This document shows, piece after piece, positions 56,675-64,000 of a stretch of 64,000 bases of DNA. Origin of the DNA: JBEIHX01 sp040381075 (GTDB lineage: Bacteria > Pseudomonadota > Alphaproteobacteria > Caulobacterales > Aquidulcibacteraceae); the NCBI GenBank assembly GCA_040381075.1, contig JBEIHX010000019.1, positions 1-64,000 on the forward strand, in the 5' to 3' direction. Each line of letters begins with the position of its first letter. The stretch's first letter is position 1. Below the pieces are notes generated by a model. It was not told where the DNA came from, did no database searches, and saw only the letters and a list, made by a program, of their open reading frames with translations. The position numbers and the translations under genes are program-made.

Positions 56675-57375
56675 GCCGCGCGGCCGTGCGGGGCGCCGCC
56701 GCCGCGCGGGACGGCGTAGGACTGCGACCGAACGCCGCGCGAGCGTGCTTCGAGCCGCGCCTGCCGCAGCTTCCAGACGAACTGACCAGCGTTGATGACG
56801 TAGGCGCCATAGGCCGCGATGGCGATCCAGATCTGCTCGACCGGACTCCACCAGCCATACACAAGAGCCAGCAGATAGAGCGTCTGCAGCGCCATCACGA
56901 GCATGGAGACGACGTCTTCCCAGAAGAACGGCCGGGCGAACAGGTATTGTCCGAAGACCTCTTTTTCCCAAATCGCCCCGGTGATCATGATCGCGTAAAG
57001 GATCGCGGTCTTGGCGACGATCGAGGCGGTGGCGATCTCGTAGCCCGCTCCTGTGGCCAGATACCTCATCACCAGCAACAAACTTACGCCGAACACCACA
57101 AACTGCAGCGGCGCCAGGATGGCCTGCACTGTGGTCCACACACTTGCGTCGCGCCTGGCGCGCTCCTCGGGGGTGTAAAGCTCCCCCTGCGCAGGCGCCC
57201 GGGGCGCCTGGCGCTGCGTGATGAGGCGCGCCCCGGCATGGCCCTGCCACGGGCACGCTGCGACAGAATCTATCAGATCATCGGCCCACTGGGTGATGAG
57301 ACGTCGGACATCGAAACCGAACGCGGCCGAGGATCCCGACCGGCGCTGAAAGTCTCGGAACGGCTCGGTCTGCAT
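56671..57375 (-). CDS. bchF: 3-vinyl bacteriochlorophyllide hydratase
   Basis: A 234-residue protein. The BchF core starts at LYTPEERARRDASVWTTVQA (about residue 75). It contains YEIATASIVAKTAILYAIMI, TGAIWEKEVFGQYLFARPFF and a membrane-rich C-terminus with GAYVINAGQFVWKLRQARLE. It hydrates the C3 vinyl group toward bacteriochlorophyll a. Ordinary BchF proteins are about 155-180 residues; here about 70 extra N-terminal residues precede the core. GAGG lies 5 bases before ATG 57375, supporting that start, but a shorter start cannot be excluded. The frame is open to 57483, overlapping PpsR-like sites, so that longer version is unlikely. First gene of the minus-strand operon. Confidence 0.93.
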   Translation of the reverse strand: MQTEPFRDFQRRSGSSAAFGFDVRRLITQWADDLIDSVAACPWQGHAGARLITQRQAPRAPAQGELYTPEERARRDASVWTTVQAILAPLQFVVFGVSLLLVMRYLATGAGYEIATASIVAKTAILYAIMITGAIWEKEVFGQYLFARPFFWEDVVSMLVMALQTLYLLALVYGWWSPVEQIWIAIAAYGAYVINAGQFVWKLRQARLEARSRGVRSQSYAVPRGGGAPHGRAA

Positions 57376-57456
57376 GAGCGCCTCGCGTTCGCTGCGCCCC
57401 TGGCCCGGACGATACGGGCTGGGCGTGACGCGAAACCCTACCCCGCCCCTAATGAC

Positions 57457-57490
57457 TGTCAAGCTGATTGGACGTAAATCCAAATTGACG
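57457..57490. promoter_or_regulatory. Two tandem PpsR-like binding sites before bchF
   Basis: TGTCAAGCTGATTGGACG (57457-57474) and CGTAAATCCAAATTGACG (57473-57490) both show the YGT-N12-ACG layout, one base off the PpsR/CrtJ consensus TGT-N12-ACA. They overlap by two bases and lie about 80 bases before the bchF start. They sit between the divergent bchF and aerR/ppaA genes. PpsR, encoded at 58884, represses such promoters in air and light. Confidence 0.6.
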
Positions 57491-57761
57491 GCCCCGGTCG
57501 CGCGGGGGTTTATTGTCGCACCGGGCTGAACGCGTCTGGCCGGATCATTCCTGCTTCGTCATGATGGGGTCGCGCTTGGAAGAAGCCTCGCCACTGGCGC
57601 GGTCCGGCGATCGCAGGCCTGCTGCGCCGCCATCGGAGTCGACGGACCGGGCGGTCCCGGGGTTGGCGACGCATTTCGAGCAGGGGGAGGCGCGCCCGTC
57701 GCGCCGTCCCGCCGGCGCGCAGGCGTCGACCGGGCTCGATCGGTGCGAAGGGAGGGCCGGC

Positions 57762-58835
57762 ATGCCCAGCCGACAGGACGCGTCAGGCGCGAAAAGGCGC
57801 TCCGACAGGGGTCAGATGGCGCAGCGCCCGGGCGCAGGTTTATCATCCCGAAGGTATCGCGCGGGTCAGGCAGACGCCGCGTCAGATCCCCATGCCGGCG
57901 CGGCGCCGGATGAGTTCGCGCGCCGTCTGGCTGTCTGGGTGGAAGGCGAAGTGCTGCCGCGGATGATGATGACGCATGGTCTCGCGTCGGCGCGGGCGGC
58001 GGGCGAGGCCCCGGCTGGCGCATCGATCGCAACCCTGGTCGACGGCCTGCAGGTCGCGAGGGCCCTGCGGACTCCGGACAACAGCGGATTTGGCCCTGGC
58101 GGAACGGGCCCTGGCGGAATGGGCTTTGGCGAAACGGGCTTTGGCGAATTCGGCGCTGTCGACGCCTGTCCTGGCGAATTCAACCGCAGCGCCGTGGACG
58201 ACTTCGCCCGCGCGGCGATTGGTGAGGACACGGGGCTTCTGATCGCCAGGGTCGATCGGGCGATGCTGGGAGGCGCCACGCTCCAGGAGATCTACCTTGA
58301 ACTGCTTGCGGGCGCGGCGCGACGGCTCGGCGACATGTGGCGCCACGACGAATGTTCTTTCGTCGACGTGACGATCGGGCTCAGCAAACTGCATCTGATC
58401 GTTCAGGAATTCATGGACACCTGCGATCAGGCCGCGCCACGGATCGGGCAGGCGCGCGGCGCCCTGTTCGCCACGCCGCCAGCGGAGGATCACAGCTTTG
58501 GTCTGGTGCTGGTGGAGGACGCGTTCCGTCGCGCCGGCTGGAGAACGGCGAGCGCCCCGGGCGGGGCGATCCCGGAAATCGCAGGCATGGCGCAGGCTGG
58601 ATGGTTTGACGTTTTCGGCTTGGGGCTGAGTTGCGAACGCCATCTTGAACAGGCGGTCCGATTGGTGCGAGAGGTACGCCGTCAGTCGCGGAATCGAGAC
58701 ATTAAGGTTCTGGTCGGCGGACGCGTTTTTGCTGAGCAGCCGGACCTGGCCGCTGAAGTCGGCGCTGATCTGACCGCGCTTCGGGCCGATGAAGCGGTGC
58801 GGATCGCCGAGACGGCGGCGTGTCTGCGCGCCTGA
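57762..58835 (+). CDS. ppaA: PpaA/AerR-type cobalamin-binding antirepressor
   Basis: A 357-residue protein with a C-terminal B12-binding (SCHIC-type) domain. It contains ATPPAEDHSFGLVLVEDAFR (the DxHxxG-like His motif), FDVFGLGLSCERHLEQAVRL and IKVLVGGRVFAEQPDLAAEV. An upstream four-helix part contains MLGGATLQEIYLELLAGAAR then RLGDMWRHDECSFVDVTIGL. AerR/PpaA proteins bind cobalamin and modulate PpsR/CrtJ. GGAGG (57751) lies 6 bases before ATG 57762, so that start is preferred over the frame opening at 57513. The protein is still about 100 residues longer than usual, partly from Gly-rich pentapeptide repeats encoded at 58086-58160. It precedes ppsR. Confidence 0.88.
   Translation: MPSRQDASGAKRRSDRGQMAQRPGAGLSSRRYRAGQADAASDPHAGAAPDEFARRLAVWVEGEVLPRMMMTHGLASARAAGEAPAGASIATLVDGLQVARALRTPDNSGFGPGGTGPGGMGFGETGFGEFGAVDACPGEFNRSAVDDFARAAIGEDTGLLIARVDRAMLGGATLQEIYLELLAGAARRLGDMWRHDECSFVDVTIGLSKLHLIVQEFMDTCDQAAPRIGQARGALFATPPAEDHSFGLVLVEDAFRRAGWRTASAPGGAIPEIAGMAQAGWFDVFGLGLSCERHLEQAVRLVREVRRQSRNRDIKVLVGGRVFAEQPDLAAEVGADLTALRADEAVRIAETAACLRA
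58086..58160 (+). repeat. 15-bp in-frame repeats inside ppaA
   Basis: Units at 58086, 58101, 58116 and 58131 (for example GGAACGGGCCCTGGC), with a degenerate copy at 58146. They encode the pentapeptides GFGPG, GTGPG, GMGFG, ETGFG and EFGAV in a linker before the B12-related domains. Confidence 0.8.
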
Positions 58836-58883
58836 TCGGCGTGACGCTGTTTCCATGGGGCTGCGTCCCGCTGCGCAGGAGCG

Positions 58884-60314
58884 ATGATGGGCATGGAGCT
58901 GTCGCCGGAGCGCGTCGAACCTGAGTTCCGACGCAAGGTCTTGGGGCCGCTTGACGCCGTTTCCGCGCAGCGTGCGGTGGCCGGCGCCAACGACCTGTCG
59001 ATCATCGTCGACAGGTCCGGCGTGATTCGCGACCTCGCGGTCAATACGCAGGATCTGCGCCTGGACGGGGTGGAAGGCTGGCTTGACAAACGCTGGACCG
59101 AGACCGTGAGCGCCGACAGCCGCGACAAGGCGCAGGATGTTCTTAACGACGTGGCGGCGCACACCATCTCACGCTGGCGGGAAGTCAATCATCCAACCGC
59201 CGGCGGCGGTTCGGTGGCGCTTCGCTATATGGCGCTCGATATCGGCCAGCGCGACCACATCGTGGTGATTGGGCGCGACAACACCCAGGCCGCGGCCCTG
59301 CAGCAACGCCTTCTGCAGGCGCAACAGTCCCTGGAGCGGGATTACGCGCGTCTGCGCGACGCGGAGTCGCGGTACCGCGCGCTGTTTCAGCTGGCGTCTG
59401 AAGCCGTGATGATCGTCGACGCCGCGAGCCGGCGGGTTGTGGAGGCCAATCCGGCGGCGGATCGCGCGCTGAGTGCGGACGGCGCCCTGACGGGCAGACC
59501 ATTCACCCGTCTGTTTGCGGCCCAAAGCCAGGAAGCGGCGGCCTCGCTGCTGTCCGTCGCCCAGGCCAATCCGAGCGGGGCCGGTTCGCAAGCCCGCCTC
59601 ACAGCGAATGGACGGGAGCTGATCGTCAAGGCCTCGGTGTTCCGCCAGAACCGCTCCGTGCACTTCCTCGTTCGGCTTGCCGGCGCCGACCGGAAGGCGG
59701 CGAGTCCGTCGGACGCCGCGCTGAAGCTGCTTGATCTGATCGAGCGCATGCCGGACGCTTTCGTGGTGACGGATCATGATCTGAACATCGTGACGCACAA
59801 CAGCGCGTTTCTGGATCTTGCGCGCATTGCAAGTTCGGAGCAGGCGGTAGGCCATCCGCTGGATCGTTTCCTCGGACGCCCAGGCATAGATGCAGCGGTA
59901 TTGCATCAAACGCTGCGGGCGCACGGGGTCGCGCGCAATTTCCGTACCGTGCTGCGCACCCAGCTCAATGATCTTGAGGATGTCGACGTGAACGCGGTCG
60001 CCGCGCCTGACGGCGACAAGCTGCGGTTCGGGTTCTCGATCCGCGGCGTCAGCCGACGCGATCTCGACCGGCTGCAGCCGCGCACCGACCTGCCGCAGTC
60101 CGCCGCCGACATGAGCGAGCTTGTTGGCCGCATTCCGCTGCGCGACATTGTGCGCGACACGACCGACCTTGTTGAGCGGATGTGCATCGAGGCCGCGCTC
60201 AAGCTGACCGGCGACAACCGCGCTTCGGCCGCCGAGGTGCTCGGACTGAGCCGGCAGAGCCTGTACTCAAAGCTGCACCGGTTCGGCATCGGCGCGGGCG
60301 ACGATCCGGCTTAG
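58884..60314 (+). CDS. ppsR: Transcriptional regulator PpsR/CrtJ
   Basis: A 476-residue repressor. An N-terminal domain (DLSIIVDRSGVIRDLAVNTQ) is followed by a Gln-rich linker helix (QQRLLQAQQSLERDYARLRD). Two PAS domains come next (FQLASEAVMIVDAASRRVVE and LIERMPDAFVVTDHDLNIVT). A Fis-type HTH completes it (MCIEAALKLTGDNRASAAEV then LGLSRQSLYSKLHRFGIG). PpsR represses bch, crt and puc genes. No Cys is seen near the usual HTH redox position, which raises the question of how redox is sensed. AGGAG (58877) suits the ATG at 58887 best; 58884 and 58893 are other in-frame ATGs. Confidence 0.95.
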   Translation: MMGMELSPERVEPEFRRKVLGPLDAVSAQRAVAGANDLSIIVDRSGVIRDLAVNTQDLRLDGVEGWLDKRWTETVSADSRDKAQDVLNDVAAHTISRWREVNHPTAGGGSVALRYMALDIGQRDHIVVIGRDNTQAAALQQRLLQAQQSLERDYARLRDAESRYRALFQLASEAVMIVDAASRRVVEANPAADRALSADGALTGRPFTRLFAAQSQEAAASLLSVAQANPSGAGSQARLTANGRELIVKASVFRQNRSVHFLVRLAGADRKAASPSDAALKLLDLIERMPDAFVVTDHDLNIVTHNSAFLDLARIASSEQAVGHPLDRFLGRPGIDAAVLHQTLRAHGVARNFRTVLRTQLNDLEDVDVNAVAAPDGDKLRFGFSIRGVSRRDLDRLQPRTDLPQSAADMSELVGRIPLRDIVRDTTDLVERMCIEAALKLTGDNRASAAEVLGLSRQSLYSKLHRFGIGAGDDPA

Positions 60315-60380
60315 AAGGGGGCCGCCCAGCAACGGTCAGTGCAGTCAATGGCGTGATGCGGGGTTTTGTCGCGCCGCAGG

Positions 60381-60398
60381 CGTCCAATTTGTTTGACG
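60381..60398. promoter_or_regulatory. PpsR-like site before bchG
   Basis: CGTCCAATTTGTTTGACG has the CGT-N12-ACG layout of the sites before bchF, and shares GTCAA...ATTGGAC with the first of them in the opposite orientation. It lies 30 bases before the bchG ATG. Confidence 0.55.
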
Positions 60399-60427
60399 CC
60401 CGCCAGTGTCCACCTTAGCGTTTTCGG

Positions 60428-61603
60428 ATGCGCCTGACGCTCCTGCCTCGTGTGGCATCCCCTGCGGCATCCCCTGCGGCATCCCCTGCGGCATCCCCTG
60501 CGGCATCCCCTGCGGCATCCTCTGGAACATCCCCTCGAGGATCCGCTGCAGCACCCTCTGGCGCGCCCGCCGCGACGCCATCCGCCGTCATGTCTGCACC
60601 CCTGGCCTCCGGCGCGTCCCTGAGGACATTATCCGAAGCGCCGTCGGGCGGCTCCTCCGGGGCGGCTTCAGAAACATCCTCCGGCGCGCCGGCTGCGGGG
60701 GCCTGGGCCTGGGGCGCATCGCCGGTTCCACGGCCGCGCGCTGTGCTGGAATTGCTGAAGCCGATCACCTGGTTCGCTCCGATGTGGGCCTATATGTGCG
60801 GCGTCGTGTCATCCGGCGTGGATCTGGTCGCGCACTGGCCGCTCGCGGTGCTTGGCGTCGTGCTTGCCGGGCCGATGGTGTGCGGGGCCAGCCAGGCGGT
60901 GAATGACTGGTTCGATCGCCACGTCGACGCGATTAACGAACCGGACAGGCCGATCCCCTCCGGGCGGATCCCGGGGCGGTGGGGACTCTGGATCGCCTAT
61001 GCATGGACCCTGGCGTCGCTGGCGCTGGGGCTGGCTCTCGGCCCGCTGGTGTTTGTCGCAACCGTGCTTGGTCTTGCGCTTGCCTGGGCCTACAGCGCGC
61101 CCCCCCTCCGTCTGAAGCAGAGCGGCTGGTGGGGCCCGGGGGCGGTCGCTTTCAGCTATGAGGGGCTGACATGGTTCACCGGCGCCGCCGTGATGGCGCA
61201 GGGCATGCCGGATTGGCGCATCCTGCTGCTCGCCGGCCTGTATGCGTGCGGCGCCCACGGAATCATGACGCTGAATGACTTCAAGGCGATCGAGGGCGAC
61301 CGCCGGATGGGGATAGGATCACTTCCTGTGCGCCTGGGCGTCGGGCCGGCGGCGCGCCTTGCGTGCGTCACCATGGCGATCCCGCAGATGATCGTGATCG
61401 GCCTGCTCGCAGTCTGGGACAGGCCGGTGCACGCGGCGGTCGTCGCCGCCTTCACAATGTTCCAGCTCCTGCTGATGCGCCGCCTGATCCGCGACCCCGC
61501 GGCGCAGGCGCCCTGGTACAACGCCACCGGGGTTGTCTTCTATGTGCTCGGCATGCTGGCGAGCGCGCTCGCAGTGTCTTCGCTCGCGGGCGGCGCATCA
61601 TGA
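60428..61603 (+). CDS. bchG: Bacteriochlorophyll synthase (geranylgeranyl transferase)
   Basis: A UbiA-family prenyltransferase of up to 391 residues. The core from about residue 104 has VLELLKPITWFAPMWAYMCG, the Asp-rich motif QAVNDWFDRHVDAINEPDRP and the second motif TLNDFKAIEGDRRMGIGSLP. It esterifies bacteriochlorophyllide with geranylgeranyl diphosphate in the membrane. The first 95 residues are a low-complexity ASPA-rich extension encoded by a 12-bp tandem repeat. The start could be the ATG at 60428 or 60590; neither has a ribosome site. The stop overlaps bch2 by ATGA. Confidence 0.93.
   Translation: MRLTLLPRVASPAASPAASPAASPAASPAASSGTSPRGSAAAPSGAPAATPSAVMSAPLASGASLRTLSEAPSGGSSGAASETSSGAPAAGAWAWGASPVPRPRAVLELLKPITWFAPMWAYMCGVVSSGVDLVAHWPLAVLGVVLAGPMVCGASQAVNDWFDRHVDAINEPDRPIPSGRIPGRWGLWIAYAWTLASLALGLALGPLVFVATVLGLALAWAYSAPPLRLKQSGWWGPGAVAFSYEGLTWFTGAAVMAQGMPDWRILLLAGLYACGAHGIMTLNDFKAIEGDRRMGIGSLPVRLGVGPAARLACVTMAIPQMIVIGLLAVWDRPVHAAVVAAFTMFQLLLMRRLIRDPAAQAPWYNATGVVFYVLGMLASALAVSSLAGGAS
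60454..60525 (+). repeat. 12-bp tandem repeats at the 5' end of bchG
   Basis: Five perfect copies of GGCATCCCCTGC (60454-60513) are followed by GGCATCCTCTGG and further decaying 12-mers to about 60561. They encode repeated ASPA in the N-terminal extension if ATG 60428 is used. The unit length is a multiple of three, so copy-number change keeps the frame. Confidence 0.85.
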
Positions 61604-62946
61604 CCGCCGTGTCGACGGCGCCTCCGCTCGGCTGGTTCGCCATCGTTCGGCTCGGGCTCGTGCAGGCCTGTCTTGGCGCGCTCGTCGCGCTGACGACATC
61701 GACGCTCAACCGGATCATGGTTGTCGAGCTGGCGTTGCCGGTTGCGCTCTCAGCCGGGCTCGTCGCGTGGCATTATGCGGTGCAGATCTCGCGTCCGCGC
61801 TGGGGCTATGCGTCCGATGTCGGGCACCGGCGCACGCCCTGGATCATCGGCGGCATGGGAGTCCTGGGAGTCGGCGCCGTGCTCGCCACGGACGCGGCGT
61901 TGATGACGCCGGGCAATCCCGTCGCCGGGATCGGCCTATCGATCGCTGCCTATCTGCTGATCGGGCTGGGGGTGGGCGCGGCGGGCACGTCCCTTCTCGC
62001 CCTGCTCGCAACACGCGCCGCGCCGGCGCGCCGACCTGCTGCAGCCGCGATCACCTGGATCATGATGATCGCGGGTATCGTTGTGTCTTCGGCCAGCGTG
62101 GGCGGCCTTCTCGATCCGTATACGCCGCAACGGCTGGCGCTGATCGCCACCGGCCTTGCGCTGGTGGCCTTCCTGGCGACTTGCCTGGCGGTATCAGGCG
62201 TTGAAAAAGGCGATCCGCAGCCGGCGGCCGACGCCGACCGCCCGGCGGAAAGCTTCCGCACGGCGCTGGCCGAGATCTGGGACGACGCCACCGCGCGGCG
62301 CTTCACGATCTTTGTCTTCATCTCGATGCTCGCCTACAGCGCGCAGGATCTTATCCTTGAACCCTTCGCCGGGCTGGCGTTCGGCATGACGCCTGGGCAA
62401 TCCACCAAATTGTCAGGCGTCCAGCACGCCGGCGTTCTGCTGGGCATGATCCTTGTCGGCCTGCTTGGCGCGCGCCTGGGCTCAGGTCGCACCGGGCGAC
62501 TGCGGCCGCTGATCGTCGCCGGCTGCCTGGGCTCGGCGCTGGCGCTTGTCGGCCTTGCCATGGCGGCGCGGGCAGGCCCGGGCTGGCCGCTCGGCATGAA
62601 CGTTTTTGCGCTGGGCTTTGCAAATGGCGTTTTCGCCGTGTCAGCGATCAGCGCCATGATGGCCCTGGCTGGCGCCGGCAGAGGCGCGCGAGAGGGCGTC
62701 CGGATGGGCGCCTGGGGCGCGGCGCAGGCGATCGCATTCGGGCTGGGCGGCTTGCTGGGGGCGACTGGCGTCGACGTGCTGCGCGGCCTGACGCGCGATG
62801 CTGGCGCAGCGTTCCTGCCTGTATTCCTGGTTGAAGCGGGAATGTTTGTCGTTGCTGCGGTTCTGGCCTCACGTCTCGGCGATCCGAGCGGGCCCAGGGA
62901 CCGCGTCTTCGCCGGCGAGGCGGCGCAACCCGCGGGAGGCGGCTGA
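61600..62946 (+). CDS. PucC-family protein BCH2
   Basis: A 448-residue, 12-helix PucC-family membrane protein. It has LGLVQACLGALVALTTSTLN, RPRWGYASDVGHRRTPWIIG and GVRMGAWGAAQAIAFGLGGL. This family helps assemble light-harvesting complexes or distribute bacteriochlorophyll; the paralogue between bchG and bchP is known as bch2 or orf428. ATG 61600 overlaps the bchG stop by ATGA. The earlier open frame from 61363 is inside bchG. It is related to but distinct from lhaA at 46954. Confidence 0.93.
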   Translation: MTAVSTAPPLGWFAIVRLGLVQACLGALVALTTSTLNRIMVVELALPVALSAGLVAWHYAVQISRPRWGYASDVGHRRTPWIIGGMGVLGVGAVLATDAALMTPGNPVAGIGLSIAAYLLIGLGVGAAGTSLLALLATRAAPARRPAAAAITWIMMIAGIVVSSASVGGLLDPYTPQRLALIATGLALVAFLATCLAVSGVEKGDPQPAADADRPAESFRTALAEIWDDATARRFTIFVFISMLAYSAQDLILEPFAGLAFGMTPGQSTKLSGVQHAGVLLGMILVGLLGARLGSGRTGRLRPLIVAGCLGSALALVGLAMAARAGPGWPLGMNVFALGFANGVFAVSAISAMMALAGAGRGAREGVRMGAWGAAQAIAFGLGGLLGATGVDVLRGLTRDAGAAFLPVFLVEAGMFVVAAVLASRLGDPSGPRDRVFAGEAAQPAGGG

Positions 62947-64000
62947 TGGTCGGAAGACAAATCGATTTTGACGTGGTGGTGGTGGGCGGAGGCCCAGCCG
63001 GCGCAACGGCGGCGCATGATCTGGCGACTGAAGGCCGGGATGTTCTCCTGCTTGACAAAGCCGGCCGCATCAAGCCGTGCGGGGGCGCAATTCCTCCACG
63101 CGCAATCACCGATTTCGACATTCCGGATCATTTGCTGGCGGCGAGGATCCATTCTGCACGCATGATTTCGCCGAGCGCGCGCAGCGTCGATATGCCGGTC
63201 GATGGCGGCTATGTCGGCATGGTCGATCGTGACGTCTTCGACGAATGGCTGCGGGTCCGCGCGGCTGCGGCGGGCGCGGAGCGCGCGTCGGGTTCCTTCC
63301 TGCGTCTTGAGCGCGACGCGGACGGGACGGCGGTGGTGGTGTATCGCCCCAAAAGCGGCGAAGCTGGCGCACAGGCGCGCGTGCGTGCGCGGTGTGTCAT
63401 CGGGGCGGATGGGGCCCGTTCCCAGGTGGCGCGCGACATCTTCGCGGGAGAAGACCGCACGCCGTGCGTTTTCGCATATCACGAGATTGTCGAAGCGCCG
63501 AAGGATGACAGCCGCGCCTATCACGCGACGCGCTGCGACGTGATCTACGATGGGCGGCTGTCTCCAGACTTTTACGCGTGGGTGTTTCCGCACGGCCCCA
63601 CGGCCAGCATCGGCGTCGGCAGCGCTCATAAGGGCTTCTCGCTGCGCGGAGCAGTCGCTCGACTGCGCAGTGAGGCCGGGCTCGACGCCCTTCGCACGAT
63701 CCGCCACGAAGGCGCGCCGATCCCTCTGAAGCCGCTGCCGCGCTGGGAGAATGGGCGCGACGTGATTCTGGCTGGCGACGCGGCCGGCGTCGTTGCGCCG
63801 GCCTCTGGGGAAGGGATCTACTACGCCATGTATGGGGGCCGCGAGGCGGCGCGGGGCGCACTCGAATTTCTGGCGAGCGGCAAGGCGCACGCCCTGAAAC
63901 AGGTGCGCCGACGCTACATGGCCAAGCATGGCCAGGTCTTTTTCGTCCTGGGGATGCTGCAGCACTTCTGGTACCGAAACGACAGGCGCCGTGAGCGGTT
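62946..64000 (+). CDS. bchP: Geranylgeranyl reductase, 3' end outside the window
   Basis: About 351 residues are visible. The FAD dinucleotide motif is DFDVVVVGGGPAGATAAHDL, then LLLDKAGRIKPCGGAIPPRA. CVIGADGARSQVARDIFAG and the second FAD motif VILAGDAAGVVAPASGEGIY follow, all typical of BchP/ChlP. It reduces the geranylgeranyl tail to phytyl. The start overlaps the bch2 stop by one base (TGATG). The frame is still open at 64000; the family is about 395-400 residues, so about 45 are missing. Confidence 0.95.
   Translation, partial: MVGRQIDFDVVVVGGGPAGATAAHDLATEGRDVLLLDKAGRIKPCGGAIPPRAITDFDIPDHLLAARIHSARMISPSARSVDMPVDGGYVGMVDRDVFDEWLRVRAAAAGAERASGSFLRLERDADGTAVVVYRPKSGEAGAQARVRARCVIGADGARSQVARDIFAGEDRTPCVFAYHEIVEAPKDDSRAYHATRCDVIYDGRLSPDFYAWVFPHGPTASIGVGSAHKGFSLRGAVARLRSEAGLDALRTIRHEGAPIPLKPLPRWENGRDVILAGDAAGVVAPASGEGIYYAMYGGREAARGALEFLASGKAHALKQVRRRYMAKHGQVFFVLGMLQHFWYRNDRRRER

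Noticed and set aside
57513..57761. Longer start for PpaA/AerR at 57513
   Set aside because: The added 83 residues are low-complexity, and a strong GGAGG lies directly before ATG 57762.
1..64000. tRNA, rRNA, insertion sequences and prophage genes
   Set aside because: I looked for tRNA T-loop patterns, transposase motifs and integrase motifs and saw none I could support; a covariance-model search would be needed to exclude small RNAs.

Overview
The window is high-GC alphaproteobacterial DNA from a photoheterotroph, most likely an aerobic anoxygenic phototroph. It carries a long bacteriochlorophyll and reaction-centre gene cluster whose order matches alphaproteobacterial photosynthesis gene clusters. 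The only cyclase visible is the oxygen-dependent AcsF. A TonB-dependent receptor, acyl-CoA metabolism genes and many lipoproteins suit a Caulobacterales- or Sphingomonadales-like oligotroph, but the genus cannot be fixed from this sequence.

Layout. 1-550: the trailer end of a type I-E-like CRISPR array whose leader and cas genes must lie to the left. 680-3200: a small accessory island with two Phd-type antitoxin/PIN-toxin pairs, an orphan Phd-like antitoxin, and two degraded minus-strand coding remnants. 3210-5245: an S41 peptidase lipoprotein and a small lipoprotein, overlapping by ATGA. 5836-8184: a TonB-dependent receptor. 8949-19275: a catabolic island holding two CoA ligases, an alpha/beta hydrolase, a kinase-enolase paralogue-2-hydroxyacid dehydrogenase operon, a VOC protein, an HsaA-like flavin monooxygenase and a MarR regulator. 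Three intergenic regions here share a 15-bp inverted repeat. 19359-24626: PPIase, MFS transporter, DUF3604 lipoprotein and HupE/UreJ-like membrane protein. 24685-29526: nitroreductase, aldehyde dehydrogenase, thioredoxin 2, zinc alcohol dehydrogenase and SDR. 30134-37167: a beta-oxidation operon (thiolase, FadJ-like fusion, MoxR ATPase, CoxE-like VWA protein, acyl-CoA dehydrogenase). 37791-40460: SbtA-type bicarbonate permease, NTF2-like lipoprotein and LysR regulator.

40804-64000 is the photosynthesis cluster. On the minus strand the order is bchF-bchN-bchB-bchH-bchL-bchM-lhaA-puhA-puhB-puhC-hyp-acsF-puhE-hemA-idi, nearly every junction overlapping or a few bases apart. On the plus strand it is aerR/ppaA-ppsR-bchG-bch2-bchP, the last running off the window. 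Together these cover 5-aminolevulinate synthesis, Mg insertion (BchH only), methylation, cyclisation, dark protochlorophyllide reduction, C3-vinyl hydration, esterification and phytyl reduction, plus reaction-centre H subunit and assembly factors. PpsR and AerR/PpaA are the redox/light regulators, and PpsR-like sites lie upstream of bchF and bchG. The puf, crt, bchID, bchO and bchCXYZ genes are not in the window.

The most promising undescribed elements are the kinase/enolase-paralogue/dehydrogenase operon with its shared operator, and a recurrent habit of 12-15 bp tandem repeats in gene leaders and N-termini, including one that copies a Shine-Dalgarno sequence directly upstream of the FadJ-like gene.
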